Part shown: piece after piece, positions 23,723 to 33,087 of the stretch
Numbering within the stretch: the stretch's first letter is position 1
Layout of the letters: each line of letters begins with the position of its first letter
Source: Caldifarciminota bacterium
Lineage (GTDB): Bacteria > Hydrothermota > Hydrothermia > UBA1063 > CAJXJZ01
Assembly (NCBI GenBank): GCA_026986775.1
Contig: JALSNX010000022.1
Coordinates: forward strand, 27,520 to 91,519
Direction: 5' to 3'
DNA length: 64,000 bases
Translations under genes and position numbers: made by a program
The notes under the pieces: generated by a model
The model's input: the letters and a program-made list of their open reading frames with translations, nothing else
What the model was told of the DNA's origin: nothing
Database searches by the model: none

Positions 23723-25845
23723 CAGGGTAAGAGGTCTTTCAGAAAACCCTTGTCTATCTTTATATCGGGAATCTTTTTTATGAAGATTCTGAAATTATAG
23801 TCCCAGATGTTTCCGTATTTATTGTAGGAAAATGTTAGTTCCCAGCAGTGCAGGTCCTTCTTTAGAGAGATGCTTTTTGAGAGGTATTTTCCCTTTGAAA
23901 GGTCATAAGATGTAGCAAAGCTTCCGCTCAGACTGGGTGATAATTTAAAACCACCAGATAGTGATACTGTTTGAGAGGTGAATAATGCTGTTTTTGTCAG
24001 AGAATAATTTACATTCAAACTCAGAGAGTTTGTTATACTGTGGATAATGGTGGAGTCTGTATCATGTGCTGTTGACTCAAAACTTGTTTGCGGTAATGGT
24101 AATTTAAATGAGGAGGAAGCAAATAAAGAAGGGTTTTCCAGCGCTTTTTTATCTGTGTTGTATGACACGTTGCCCCGTATTTTAACAGGAAGTTTTTCGG
24201 AAATGGAAAATGTGATTGGAACATTGTTCCATTTTTTTGCTTCAAAATTGTAGGATGTTGATAAATTAAGGGAAAAAAGCGGTATCTTCCCCGAATCTGT
24301 TTTTGCAAGAAAAGTATTCTGTAGGGAGATGAGAAGTTGTTTCCCAGGAGAATAAAGGGTGCCATATTGAAAAACTACAGAGTCGTTTTTTATGGCAGGC
24401 ACATAAGAGAAGGCAATCTGGGGGGATAGTATATGTACGAATTTTTTTATTCCTGCAAATGGTATTCCAAATATGGAAAAGCCGTATAGAGTAGTTGATA
24501 GGCTCTCCTTCAACAGGGCACTTTTCTGTAAAGTAAACCTGATATTCTGTGTGTCTTTTGGTAAGATATTGAATGCTGATTTGAATGAGGTGTTCAGACG
24601 GATATAGTGAAAGAGCGTGTTGTTGTAACCCATTGATACGTCGTTTCTTATCCCTTCATGTATGTATGTGGTAAGTGAGTCTTCTACCCTTTTTCTCAAA
24701 AGCCCTCCAGAAAAGCGTAAGTTCAGTATAGAAAATGGCGGAAGGGAGTACTGAAATGAAGGAAGCAGACTTTCCCTTGTTTTTCTATCAGGCCTTATTC
24801 TATCATCTATTGTGAGTGTAAACGGTACTGGTAAAAAGGCGCGTCTTAATGTTATATAGCTGTACAGTTCTTTTTTTAGCCATTCCACCCTGGTTTCGGA
24901 ATACTGATTGTAGTAATCATAACTTGAGACATAGTCAACCCTCGCCTCTAACATTGTATGCCATGGTAATATATGACTGTGCCAGCCTTTTATGGACCAT
25001 TCAGTTCTTCTGGGCCAGAAATTTTCAGCCCTTGAATATTTTATTTCGCCCCCGAAGTGTTTGTATAATTTATAAACAAGGTCAATATTACCACGTACGC
25101 CTACATTTTCTACAATGTCCACTGAGGCAGTGACATCCATATAGTTGTTTATAACAAAATAATATGCAAGGTTTCTGAAATACTTACCACTGTACGAGTT
25201 ATATCCTATGTGAGGAGTAAGAAAACCACTTTTCCTCCCTTCTTTTACAGGAAACATCCAGAATGGAACGATAAAGAGGGGAACATTATGGACTTTAAGT
25301 ATCACAGGTTTCGCAATTGCCATCTTTCTCTTTTCTACCTTCATGTATTTTGCCTGAAAGTAATAGTGGGGTGTGTCTTTATCACAGGTGGTATAAAATC
25401 CATTTTTAATATAGATATTATCAAGGGAGTCTTTGTATGCCATGTTTCCCCAGATCTTTCCCTTTTCCCTCAGAGTATATCCCTCAAAGGCAAAACCGGT
25501 TTTTAGTTTCGTGTTGTAATAAAGGGAATCACCGAAGAAACTGTCTTTTCCTGTAATAAGAGTGGCATTTCCGTATGCTTTTATAACTGAGGAATCTTCA
25601 AAGTAAATGATACTATCTGCTTTGAGTCTGTTATTTTTATCCTCTGTCCATGCACTATCAACTAAAACGATTATTTTGCTATCTGGTAAGTATCGTAAGA
25701 TTTTTGCTCCAAAATAAATATCTGAAAAAAGAAATTGGGGTATTAAAAGTGTGAAAAGTATAGAAAAGAGTTTTCTTGCCTTGAGAGGGGAGCGTCTATG
25801 CCTCTCCCCTCTCAAAGTCAACCTCTTTAAATTTTTTAATCTCAC
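23722..25845 (-). CDS. lptD: LPS-assembly outer membrane protein LptD-like
   Basis: Up to 707 residues. A signal peptide (KLFSILFTLLIPQFLFS) is followed by an OstA/jellyroll-like domain (residues about 45-200: DSIIYFEDSSVIKAYGNATL, KMAIAKPVILKVHNVPLFIVPFW). The long C-terminal part has alternating aromatic strands typical of the LptD barrel (MFPVKEGRKSGFLTPHIGYN). LptD with LptE inserts lipopolysaccharide into the outer leaflet. The true start is uncertain: the track start lies 50 bp inside the upstream gene, and a TTG nearer the signal peptide sits in a strong hairpin at the gene junction. Confidence 0.85.
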   Translation of the reverse strand: MRLKNLKRLTLRGERHRRSPLKARKLFSILFTLLIPQFLFSDIYFGAKILRYLPDSKIIVLVDSAWTEDKNNRLKADSIIYFEDSSVIKAYGNATLITGKDSFFGDSLYYNTKLKTGFAFEGYTLREKGKIWGNMAYKDSLDNIYIKNGFYTTCDKDTPHYYFQAKYMKVEKRKMAIAKPVILKVHNVPLFIVPFWMFPVKEGRKSGFLTPHIGYNSYSGKYFRNLAYYFVINNYMDVTASVDIVENVGVRGNIDLVYKLYKHFGGEIKYSRAENFWPRRTEWSIKGWHSHILPWHTMLEARVDYVSSYDYYNQYSETRVEWLKKELYSYITLRRAFLPVPFTLTIDDRIRPDRKTRESLLPSFQYSLPPFSILNLRFSGGLLRKRVEDSLTTYIHEGIRNDVSMGYNNTLFHYIRLNTSFKSAFNILPKDTQNIRFTLQKSALLKESLSTTLYGFSIFGIPFAGIKKFVHILSPQIAFSYVPAIKNDSVVFQYGTLYSPGKQLLISLQNTFLAKTDSGKIPLFSLNLSTSYNFEAKKWNNVPITFSISEKLPVKIRGNVSYNTDKKALENPSLFASSSFKLPLPQTSFESTAHDTDSTIIHSITNSLSLNVNYSLTKTALFTSQTVSLSGGFKLSPSLSGSFATSYDLSKGKYLSKSISLKKDLHCWELTFSYNKYGNIWDYNFRIFIKKIPDIKIDKGFLKDLLP
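25781..25815 (-). repeat. Perfect 12-bp inverted repeat at the phosphomannomutase-lptD junction
   Basis: TTGAGAGGGGAG (25781-25792) and CTCCCCTCTCAA (25804-25815) form a perfect stem with an 11-nt loop. The loop contains the TAG stop of the upstream gene, and the stem covers possible lptD starts. No U-run follows, so it is not a standard terminator. It could be a processing, stability or translational-coupling element. Confidence 0.75.
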
Positions 25846-27175
25846 TTATGACAAGTTCCTTGATTTCTTCAAGCCTTTTCTGGGTTTTTGCTTCAAATCT
25901 CAATACAAGCACCGGCTGGGTATTTGATGCCCTTACAAGTCCGAAACCATCTTCAAACTCTATTCTCGCACCGTCTATGTCAATTACCTCGTATTTTTCT
26001 TTGAAGGTCTTTACAAGGGTATCCACAACTTCAAACTTCTTATCATCAGGGCAATATACTCTTATTTCCGGGGTAGAATAATAGAAGGGAATATCCTTTA
26101 CCATTTCCGACAGTGGTCTTTTGCTGTGGGATACGAGTTCCAGCATACGAAGGGCATCGTATATGGCATCGTCAAATCCGTAGTATCTGTCATTAAATTC
26201 AATATGTCCGGACATTTCACCTGCAAGGGGTGCATTGATTTCTCTGAGTTTTGCTTTGATGAGAGCGTGTCCTGTCTTCCACATAACGGGTTTCCCACCG
26301 TGTTTTTTAATTACATCAATAAGTCCCTTTGTGCATTTTACATCAAAGATGATAGGAGCACCGGGATATTCCTTTAGGACCTCTGGGACAAACAGGGCAA
26401 GGAATTTGTCTCCAAAAAGAAGCTCACCTTTATCTGTTATAACTCCAACCCTATCACAGTCACCATCAAGTCCGATGCCGAGGTCATAACCTTTTTCTTT
26501 AACGGTGTTCATGAGTTTTTCCATATACTCTGGAACAATTGGGTCGGGTATATGGTTTGGAAACCTGCCATCAGGTTCAAGGTAAAGCCCCTCATATTCA
26601 ACACTCAGCTTTTTGAGAATCTTTTCCATCAGTGGACCACCAACGCCGTTTCCTGTATCAAGGGCAATCTTAAGTGGTCTTGCAAGTTTTATTGAAGATG
26701 TTATTTCTTCTATGTAGGGTGTTTCAATATCATATTCTATTATTTCACCCTTTTCCACCGGAAGATAATCTTCTTTCTCAATCATGTCGGCAAGCTTCTG
26801 TATATCATCGCCAAAGAACGGCATTTTGCCAATTGATAGTTTAAATCCATTATAATCACGTGGATTATGACTTGCTGTGACTTCAACTCCACCATCAAGG
26901 TTGAGTTTGAAGATTGAATAATACTGAAGTGGAGTGGGGACAATACCAAGGTCATAAACCTTAAGCCCTGTATCCTTTAAGCCTTCCATAAGGGATTTTG
27001 CATACTCTGGGGAAGTGGGTCTTACGTCCCGACCAACAGATACGACCTTGCCACCTTTTTTTCTGATTATTGTGCCAAAGGCTCTTCCTATGTGATAGGC
27101 GAGTTTAGTATCTATATCCCTTTCAGCAATTCCACGAATGTCGTATTTTCTGAAAATATTCCTTGGTATCTTCAT
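25796..27175 (-). CDS. Phosphomannomutase/phosphoglucomutase
   Basis: 459 residues of the alpha-D-phosphohexomutase family. The phosphoserine loop is VTASHNPRDYNGFK, the metal-binding loop DGDCDRVGV and the sugar-binding loop GEMSGHIEFND. The C-terminal phosphate-binding domain contains RASNTQPVLVLRFEA. It interconverts hexose 6- and 1-phosphates and supplies activated sugars for envelope glycans. The GEMSGH loop fits dual PMM/PGM enzymes (AlgC type). It sits one base after the HAD gene in the operon with an NDP-sugar epimerase and LptD. Its stop codon lies in a perfect hairpin. Confidence 0.93.
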   Translation of the reverse strand: MKIPRNIFRKYDIRGIAERDIDTKLAYHIGRAFGTIIRKKGGKVVSVGRDVRPTSPEYAKSLMEGLKDTGLKVYDLGIVPTPLQYYSIFKLNLDGGVEVTASHNPRDYNGFKLSIGKMPFFGDDIQKLADMIEKEDYLPVEKGEIIEYDIETPYIEEITSSIKLARPLKIALDTGNGVGGPLMEKILKKLSVEYEGLYLEPDGRFPNHIPDPIVPEYMEKLMNTVKEKGYDLGIGLDGDCDRVGVITDKGELLFGDKFLALFVPEVLKEYPGAPIIFDVKCTKGLIDVIKKHGGKPVMWKTGHALIKAKLREINAPLAGEMSGHIEFNDRYYGFDDAIYDALRMLELVSHSKRPLSEMVKDIPFYYSTPEIRVYCPDDKKFEVVDTLVKTFKEKYEVIDIDGARIEFEDGFGLVRASNTQPVLVLRFEAKTQKRLEEIKELVISEIKKFKEVDFERGEA

Positions 27176-27176
27176 C

Positions 27177-27878
27177 TTAAACCTCCTTTATTTCAATATC
27201 ATTGATGCTGTTAATGATAAAATCTGCTTCTTTGAGTCCTTCTTCATCTTCAACACCTGAAAGGACTCCAATGGACATTGCTCCTGCCCTTTTTGCAGTA
27301 TCAATATCGTGTTTTGAATCCCCAACAACCACAACCATTTTAGGGTCTTCAATACCAAACTCTCTCATGATTTCAAAAACAAGTCTCGGATCAGGTTTAT
27401 AGAATGGAAATGTGTCCGAACCAACCACCCTGTGGAACGGTATATCAAGGCTGTTTAAGATGGTCACAGTTCTTTTCTCAAGGTCATTGGTCAATACAGC
27501 CACTTTATTCTTTTTAAAGAGTGCTGAGGTTACTCTTTTTGCACCCTGAATAGGTGCAAAAACATTGTCTTTAAGTACATTGTCGGCAAGTTTAAAAAGC
27601 TCTAATATCTCTTCCTGTGGCCTTTTGAGAAGCCTCGCACATTCTCTTGATGTTTCATCTCTTGTGGTATACAGGATATCTTTTATGTTAAACCTGCCAT
27701 TTTTGAAGCCAAGTACCGGCTTTACAATTTCTGCAGCGCTATGGCCGTATTTTTCCTCAATTATCTTGATTCTCTTTTCCATTATTTTACGCCAGCCGTC
27801 AAGTGAGATCAGTGTTCCGTCTTTGTCAAATATCCAGAGTCTGGCTGTTATTTCAGTATTTTGTACGAATATCCTCAT
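27177..27878 (-). CDS. HAD-superfamily phosphatase
   Basis: 233 residues. Motif I is WIFDKDGTLI, motif II VAVLTND, motif III lysine in FPFYKPDP and motif IV VVVGDSKHDIDTAKRAG. The helical cap (residues about 25-110) marks a subclass I HAD of the phosphoglycolate phosphatase/PGMB type. Placement between a CBS protein and phosphomannomutase suggests a sugar-phosphate substrate, but this is inference. Motif I has DKDGT rather than the common DLDGT. Confidence 0.85.
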   Translation of the reverse strand: MRIFVQNTEITARLWIFDKDGTLISLDGWRKIMEKRIKIIEEKYGHSAAEIVKPVLGFKNGRFNIKDILYTTRDETSRECARLLKRPQEEILELFKLADNVLKDNVFAPIQGAKRVTSALFKKNKVAVLTNDLEKRTVTILNSLDIPFHRVVGSDTFPFYKPDPRLVFEIMREFGIEDPKMVVVVGDSKHDIDTAKRAGAMSIGVLSGVEDEEGLKEADFIINSINDIEIKEV

Positions 27879-27879
27879 A

Positions 27880-28323
27880 TTACAGCATATTTCTTATGGC
27901 ATAATTTATAATCGTTGACATATCAAGAAAGCCTACCACCCTGTCTTTGTCATCTAAAACTGGCATAATCTTCATATTGTATTCAAGCATTCTGTCTATG
28001 GCGTCTTTTATATTGTCTTCTTCTCTCACGAAAGGAACGTTTTTACTCATTATATCTTCAGCAGAGCCTGAAAATAGTATATCAAGAAGATGACGAGTGG
28101 AAATTACACTGCCAACTCTTGGTGACTGTTCTCTTAAAAGGTGTCTTATAAGATTTTCCAACTTAATGAACCCAACCAGTTTTTCATTTTCGTCAAGAAC
28201 GAATATACCCCATCTAAAATTATATCGTGCCACAAATTGAGCTATGTCTATTATGGGGTCATTTTTCTTCACAAATGGTGCAGGTTCCTTTATGGGTTTT
28301 AGAAATTCTTTTACTGTTTTCAT
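27880..28323 (-). CDS. Two-CBS-domain protein
   Basis: 147 residues consisting almost entirely of a pair of CBS motifs. The first covers about 18-80 (FVLDENEKLVGFIKLENL) and the second about 90-147 (VREEDNIKDAIDRMLEYNMK, MPVLDDKDRVVGFLDMSTII). CBS pairs bind adenine nucleotides and gate transporters or enzymes. The gene begins 4 bp inside the end of the cation/proton antiporter, so it is a likely nucleotide-sensing regulator of that transporter. Confidence 0.85.
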   Translation of the reverse strand: MKTVKEFLKPIKEPAPFVKKNDPIIDIAQFVARYNFRWGIFVLDENEKLVGFIKLENLIRHLLREQSPRVGSVISTRHLLDILFSGSAEDIMSKNVPFVREEDNIKDAIDRMLEYNMKIMPVLDDKDRVVGFLDMSTIINYAIRNML

Positions 28324-29552
28324 TTTTTATCTCCTGGAAGCTCTCCTGCTTTTCCAATTGCGAATCTTGAGGAAATGGGACCGAGCAGTTCGTGGAGCGC
28401 TGTTGTACCTAAGATGATGTTTATGAGATAGACACTGAACTTATGAAACTCCGGAAATTTGGCAACCGTAAGAGCAAGGCCAACAACTATTCCACCCTGA
28501 GGGAAAAGGCCAAATGCCAGGTATTTTGAAATAATACGGGGAGCTTTTGAGAGTTTACTTCCAATAAATACGCCTGAGAATTTACCGGAGAATCTGACTA
28601 TTACAAACAGGACCACAACAATGGCTGCTGTAAAAAGTGCTTTAAGTTGTAAGAATGCACCACCCAATACGAAAAACAGTATGAAAATGAGTTCTTCATA
28701 GTATCTCTCTATTACTCCAAAGAGTTTATTTTCATCAATCTTCATATTTACAATAGTTGCCCCTGCGCTCATGGTTGAAAGTAGAGGGTCAAGTTTTAAA
28801 TATTCAGACACAGAATAAATCAAAAATAGCGTACCAAAGACAAGTGCAACCACGCCACTATCCCGCATTACCCTTTTTGTTACTCTGAAAAGGAGAAAGC
28901 CACCTGTAATTCCTATTATAATGGATAATAAAATATCTTTGATGGGTTCAAGTACAAGGGAAGAAAATGTAAGATGACCTCCCTGAGAAAACACAAGGGC
29001 AAGGCTTGTTGCAATACTGAAGTTTATTATACCGAAGGCATCGTCTGCTGCTGCAACCCCGAGTAATGTGGTGGTAAGAGGACCACGTGCATTGTATTCA
29101 TGTATTACAGCAAGTGAGGCTACAGGGTCTGTTGGAGATGCCATGGCTGCAAGGAGAAAAACAAAAGGTAGATAGTACGTTCTGTAATTGCCATAACCGG
29201 GCATAAGGTGTGGTAAGAACAGAGCAAAGAATACTATCATAAAAAGAAAAGCCATTTCCGCTTCAAACACAGTGATGAAGGTGATAACCTTGCCAAGGCG
29301 TTTTATTCTGTTATATGCAAGTGAACCACCTATCATGTATGTCACTATTGAAAGTGCAAAGTCTGTTATAACGTGGGAGTTTTTGATGAAGGACTGTGGT
29401 AAAACCCTGAATATGGATGGAGAAAGCAGCATTCCAATGATTATGTATCCTGAAACCCTTGGTAGTTTTAGTTTGTTAGCTATGTATCCTCCCAGGAATC
29501 CAGAGAGAATCATTACTGCTATATAGAACAGCACGTTTAGATGTTGTTCCAT
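28320..29552 (-). CDS. Cation/proton antiporter (CPA family)
   Basis: About 410 residues from the ATG at 29552, which has GGGAAGGG upstream (the track starts 12 codons earlier inside the epimerase gene). It has 11-13 hydrophobic helices. Motifs include LPRVSGYIIIGMLLSP near the N-terminus and LLAAMASPTDPVASLAVIHE, where the ASPTDP stretch is the Na+/H+ exchanger signature with the transport Asp. Later, GIINFSIATSLALVF and FPQGGIVVGLAL fit a CPA1/CPA2 fold. It exchanges Na+ or K+ for H+ across the inner membrane. It is coupled to the downstream CBS protein. Confidence 0.88.
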   Translation of the reverse strand: MEQHLNVLFYIAVMILSGFLGGYIANKLKLPRVSGYIIIGMLLSPSIFRVLPQSFIKNSHVITDFALSIVTYMIGGSLAYNRIKRLGKVITFITVFEAEMAFLFMIVFFALFLPHLMPGYGNYRTYYLPFVFLLAAMASPTDPVASLAVIHEYNARGPLTTTLLGVAAADDAFGIINFSIATSLALVFSQGGHLTFSSLVLEPIKDILLSIIIGITGGFLLFRVTKRVMRDSGVVALVFGTLFLIYSVSEYLKLDPLLSTMSAGATIVNMKIDENKLFGVIERYYEELIFILFFVLGGAFLQLKALFTAAIVVVLFVIVRFSGKFSGVFIGSKLSKAPRIISKYLAFGLFPQGGIVVGLALTVAKFPEFHKFSVYLINIILGTTALHELLGPISSRFAIGKAGELPGDKK

Positions 29553-29553
29553 T

Positions 29554-30510
29554 TTACCCTTCCCTTTTGAGTTTTTTATACCATGCAATGGTTTTTTTAA
29601 GGCCGCTTATTAAGGTATATTTTGGTTCATAGCCAAGTAATTTTCTCGCTTTTACAATTGAGCCCACACGTCTTTTTGGGTCTTCATAATTTACAGAGAA
29701 CTTTTCATATGGGATAAATTTAAGTGTGGGTTTTGTGTCCATAAGTTCTCCTATTAGATTGGCAAGGTCAAGTATGGAAATTTCCTCTTGTGTGCCAATA
29801 TTTATAATCTCTCCGCACAGGTCATCTCTCTCAATGACTTTTATGGTGGCATCCACCACATCCTCAATGAACACAAAACTCCTTTTTTGCAGGCCGTCTC
29901 CATGTATCTCCACTTCACGGTTATTGTAGATTGAATCAATGAAAACGCCGATTGGCCCTCCCCACCAGTTTAAATGCTGTCTTGGTCCATAAATGCCAAA
30001 ATATCGGAGAATACTCACGTATGTATCAAATTCATCCATATATGCAAATGCAAGGTGTTCATTATAGATTTTTGAAACAGCATAGGTCCATCTCCGTGAT
30101 GTGGTTGGTCCGAGCACAAGGTCACCCTCTTCTTTTAAAGGAAAATCAGTGCTTTTCCCGTAGACATCTGAGGTGGAAATCAATACGTATCTGGAGTTTT
30201 TCATTTTTGCCATATTCAAAAGATGCCTGTTAACCTCTATATTCAATGTGAGCGTTTTTAGCCCACTGGAGTACCTGGGAATTTTGGATGCAATAAGGTT
30301 AACAATGACGTCAGGTTTACTTTCTTCATTGAACTTTAGTATATCTTTTTTTATGAATCTGAAGTTCTCTTTTCCTATATTATGGGCGATATTTTCAAGT
30401 TTACCCTTTTCAAGATTATCTACAACTATTACATCATGTCCCCTTTCCACCAGGGCATCTGCGAGATGAGAACCAACAAAACCAGCTCCGCCGGCAAGAA
30501 GTATCTGCAT
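29554..30510 (-). CDS. NAD-dependent nucleotide-sugar epimerase/dehydratase
   Basis: 318 residues of the extended SDR family. The NAD loop is AGGAGFVGSHLADAL, and the catalytic pair lies in YAVSKIYNEHLA (YxxxK), with STSDVYGKS (the Ser/Thr site) and RYFGIYGPRQHLNWWGG. Motif pattern and length fit UDP-glucose 4-epimerase or UDP-glucuronate decarboxylase relatives; the exact substrate is not clear. It is the first gene of the seven-gene minus-strand envelope operon. The ATG is 7 nt after a TATAAT box, probably leaderless. Confidence 0.88.
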   Translation of the reverse strand: MQILLAGGAGFVGSHLADALVERGHDVIVVDNLEKGKLENIAHNIGKENFRFIKKDILKFNEESKPDVIVNLIASKIPRYSSGLKTLTLNIEVNRHLLNMAKMKNSRYVLISTSDVYGKSTDFPLKEEGDLVLGPTTSRRWTYAVSKIYNEHLAFAYMDEFDTYVSILRYFGIYGPRQHLNWWGGPIGVFIDSIYNNREVEIHGDGLQKRSFVFIEDVVDATIKVIERDDLCGEIINIGTQEEISILDLANLIGELMDTKPTLKFIPYEKFSVNYEDPKRRVGSIVKARKLLGYEPKYTLISGLKKTIAWYKKLKREG

Positions 30511-30517
30511 GAATTAT

Positions 30518-30546
30518 ATTATATGCAGTGTATTATGTAATTGAAA
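30518..30546 (-). promoter_or_regulatory. Promoter of the epimerase-to-metallohydrolase operon
   Basis: On the minus strand TATAAT (30518-30523) lies 7 nt before the ATG. The -35 is weak (TTTCAA or TTCAAT near 30540-30546, 16-17 bp away). No ribosome site is visible, consistent with a leaderless message. Confidence 0.5.
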
Positions 30547-30606
30547 AAGATAGCGTAATCTTAAAAATGAATCCCTATCTTGGTAATATTAAAAAAACAC
30601 CACTAT

Positions 30607-30639
30607 TTGACATAACATCCCCCCCCTCATTATTATAAT
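30607..30639 (+). promoter_or_regulatory. Promoter with C8 tract in the spacer, upstream of the secreted protease
   Basis: TTGACA (30607-30612) is followed by a run of eight C (30619-30626) and then TATTAT (30631-30636, 18-bp spacer), overlapped by TATAAT (30634-30639, 21-bp spacer). The spacing is off the 17-bp optimum, so a change in C number would alter promoter strength. The gene start with AGGAGG follows about 30 bp later. Confidence 0.65.
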
Positions 30640-30667
30640 AGACAAGAAACAGGAGGCAGGAGCAAAA

Positions 30668-31882
30668 ATGATAAAGTGGATGTTCATATTGTTTCTGGTT
30701 AACTGTAAATCATGCGGGTCCCACAGTTACACAGCATGGGGCATCTGGTGGGACATTAACAGTATAAGCACAATAAAAGTCTATATAAGTGATAATTTTG
30801 GAAGTGTGATTAGAGATGCAATAATCAGGAATGTAATAAACACATGGGGAAGTTATACACCTGACCATGGATTTTCTTTGCAATACACTCCCTATCAGAG
30901 TGATTGTTACATAGGAATTTACATAGATTCTGACCTCGGTGCTGATGAGCTTTATATGGAAGAACTTGCCATAACTGACCCACTGTGCTTTAACGATACC
31001 ACAGGCAGGATAGATGCGCCCAGTCCGTGTCATCCTGCAATAAAAATAAGTGTGGCAGACCCACATTTGTTGGCACAGCATGGCAAAGACCTATATACGA
31101 TATTACGTCATGAGATGGGGCATGCACTTGGATTGTGGCACACCAGAGACACCGCATGTCTTATGTACCCTTATTACACCGGAGTGAAGGATATTGGTGA
31201 AGGTGAAGATAACGGCCTTACCTGCATTTATGGTACTTTGTTTGGAGATAGAGTCAGACCATCATCAGGTTCAGATACCAGAGCAAAAGTAATAGATAGA
31301 AGGCATGTTACCATAAAAATACTTGAGGGAGCCTGTAATGGAGATGGAACTAATGGTGCGGATTCAGCAAAAATAAAGATGAATTTTTACCATAATGGGA
31401 AAGGTATGACATGGGAAGTAATAGACAGTTTTAATTATGCATCAAGATACTACGAAGACAGTATAGTGGTTGAATTACCTGTTGATGACACAAATTATTC
31501 AGGATGGCGTGTTGTAAAGAGTTACATTTACTTTCCTGATACTGTAATTGTTAATATTTCAGACACCTTCAATTTTAATGCTTTAGAGGTGCATGAGAAA
31601 TCATATACCAGTGATTTCATGAAGGACTCAATTATCAAAGTTTCTTTCAAAGACGGTATTTTACTGGTAACTAACAATGGAGATTTTCCCGTAAAACTCG
31701 CCATTTACAATGTTGCTGGACAGAAGGTGTTAAAATCATTATACTTAAATCCGAGGGAAACAAAAGGACATCATTTAAAACCGGGTTATTATTTGATAAG
31801 AGGTGAGTATGAAAACAGTGAAAATAAAAAAGAGGTATTTGTTAAGCGTTTTATCATACCTTATAAAGGAGGTAAGTTATGA
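30668..31882 (+). CDS. Secreted matrixin-like zinc metalloprotease with a sorting-domain-like tail
   Basis: 404 residues. A short hydrophobic leader (MFILFLVNC) precedes the protease domain. The metzincin motif HEMGHALGLWH at residues 148-158 gives three zinc His and the catalytic Glu, and CLMYPYY supplies the Met-turn. The tail from about residue 320 (VKLAIYNVAGQKVLKSLYLN ... GYYLIRGEY ... KRFII) has the pattern of type IX secretion C-terminal sorting domains. A lipidated Cys13 is possible, but the N-C lipobox is unusual. It overlaps the next gene by 4 bp and is controlled by a promoter with a C8 tract. Confidence 0.85.
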   Translation: MIKWMFILFLVNCKSCGSHSYTAWGIWWDINSISTIKVYISDNFGSVIRDAIIRNVINTWGSYTPDHGFSLQYTPYQSDCYIGIYIDSDLGADELYMEELAITDPLCFNDTTGRIDAPSPCHPAIKISVADPHLLAQHGKDLYTILRHEMGHALGLWHTRDTACLMYPYYTGVKDIGEGEDNGLTCIYGTLFGDRVRPSSGSDTRAKVIDRRHVTIKILEGACNGDGTNGADSAKIKMNFYHNGKGMTWEVIDSFNYASRYYEDSIVVELPVDDTNYSGWRVVKSYIYFPDTVIVNISDTFNFNALEVHEKSYTSDFMKDSIIKVSFKDGILLVTNNGDFPVKLAIYNVAGQKVLKSLYLNPRETKGHHLKPGYYLIRGEYENSENKKEVFVKRFIIPYKGGKL

Positions 31883-32943
31883 AAAAAGTCCTTTTAATAA
31901 TACTGATATTTTCTCTTAATTGCTCACTGATAAAGAAAAAAGACAATTTTGATTTAAGGCATATTGAAGGATATGTGGGCAGGTGGATGCTGAAACATGA
32001 GGTGGGAGGATATGTGGCAGCACAACTTTTGAAGATGTATCTTCTGGAGAAGGGTATAAAGGTAGATGATGAAGAATGGAGAGATATGGATGTAGCGAAG
32101 AAATGGCTAAATGCACATAAAGATTATTTCAGTGACAGTCTGATAGTAGGGGAGCTAATACGTTTATTTTCCCGGATAGGTATAAGCACTGGTATGGTGA
32201 TTTCAGGACGGATGGAGAGGGCTTATTTTGGATGGGAGTTTGATTTTGGAAAGGGAGAGAGGCTTTACTGGTATCCTGAACCCCGGAAGGTTATGGCATT
32301 GATGATGGGGCATTTAGAATACTTTACAGGCCCTTATTGTAAATATGGAAGAGACAATAAGAGGATTTTGATAACATTTCCATCTGGAGAATCAGGTCTG
32401 ATAAGTCCTGTAAACAGTGTTATTCCATGGAGAGGACCTCAGCATGTGGACAGTGTCCTTGTATTTTTTTACGAAGGTAAATGGGAGGATATGGAGTTTT
32501 TGAGAAAACTTAATCAACTTCACGCTACAATGGGTGTGCATATATATACAGGAATGGGTGCAGAAACCTTTATTTCACATTTTATAAGCAAAGAGTGTGT
32601 AAGATACACAAATGGTATATTCTTTTTAAAGGACAGCATATTTTATTATGCTTATCCTTTATCAGAAGAACTTTACAGGCATCCCACAGATGCCATCTTA
32701 CCTGAGGTAACAGAGGACCCATCCATTTATGTATGGGGAGAGAGAATAAGGAGAAAGGACACCATGAAGGGGATACCGTATTTTGATCCGCGTCCAGCCG
32801 GGCCGTCATTTCGTTATACAACTTATCTGGATGTAATGAATTTTATCAGGAGGCATAAAAAAGACTTAAAGAGAATAAGACGTAGATGGTTGAAGATGCA
32901 TAAAAAGACAAGAAAGCATTGGATGATATATCATTCTAAATAA
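31879..32943 (+). CDS. Unknown secreted or lipid-anchored protein
   Basis: 354 residues. The N-terminus MKKVLLIILIFSLNC is a signal sequence, with a possible lipidated Cys15 preceded by Asn, as in the preceding protease. The mature region is charged and aromatic-rich (RAYFGWEFDFGKGERLYWYP, AETFISHFISKECVRYTNGI) and ends in a strongly basic stretch (KRIRRRWLKMHKKTRKHW). I recognise no domain. It is translationally coupled to the protease (ATGA, with AAAGGAGG), so a partner or substrate role is possible. Confidence 0.65.
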   Translation: MKKVLLIILIFSLNCSLIKKKDNFDLRHIEGYVGRWMLKHEVGGYVAAQLLKMYLLEKGIKVDDEEWRDMDVAKKWLNAHKDYFSDSLIVGELIRLFSRIGISTGMVISGRMERAYFGWEFDFGKGERLYWYPEPRKVMALMMGHLEYFTGPYCKYGRDNKRILITFPSGESGLISPVNSVIPWRGPQHVDSVLVFFYEGKWEDMEFLRKLNQLHATMGVHIYTGMGAETFISHFISKECVRYTNGIFFLKDSIFYYAYPLSEELYRHPTDAILPEVTEDPSIYVWGERIRRKDTMKGIPYFDPRPAGPSFRYTTYLDVMNFIRRHKKDLKRIRRRWLKMHKKTRKHWMIYHSK

Positions 32944-33087
32944 AGACTGTTTTGACTTAGCCTCTTAATGAAGGGTTGACTTTTTTCTTCATATCCTACC
33001 TTTACTCTCCTTAAATGCTTTCCACTGTATTTCTAAATCAAAGAATCCCAATGTAGGCGAAATTATTTTTTGAGGAATTAGGCAGTG

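Noticed and set aside
32944-33087. Weak hairpin ATGAAG/CTTCAT as terminator after the unknown lipoprotein
   Set aside because: A short AT-rich stem with a 13-nt loop and no following T-run; not convincing.
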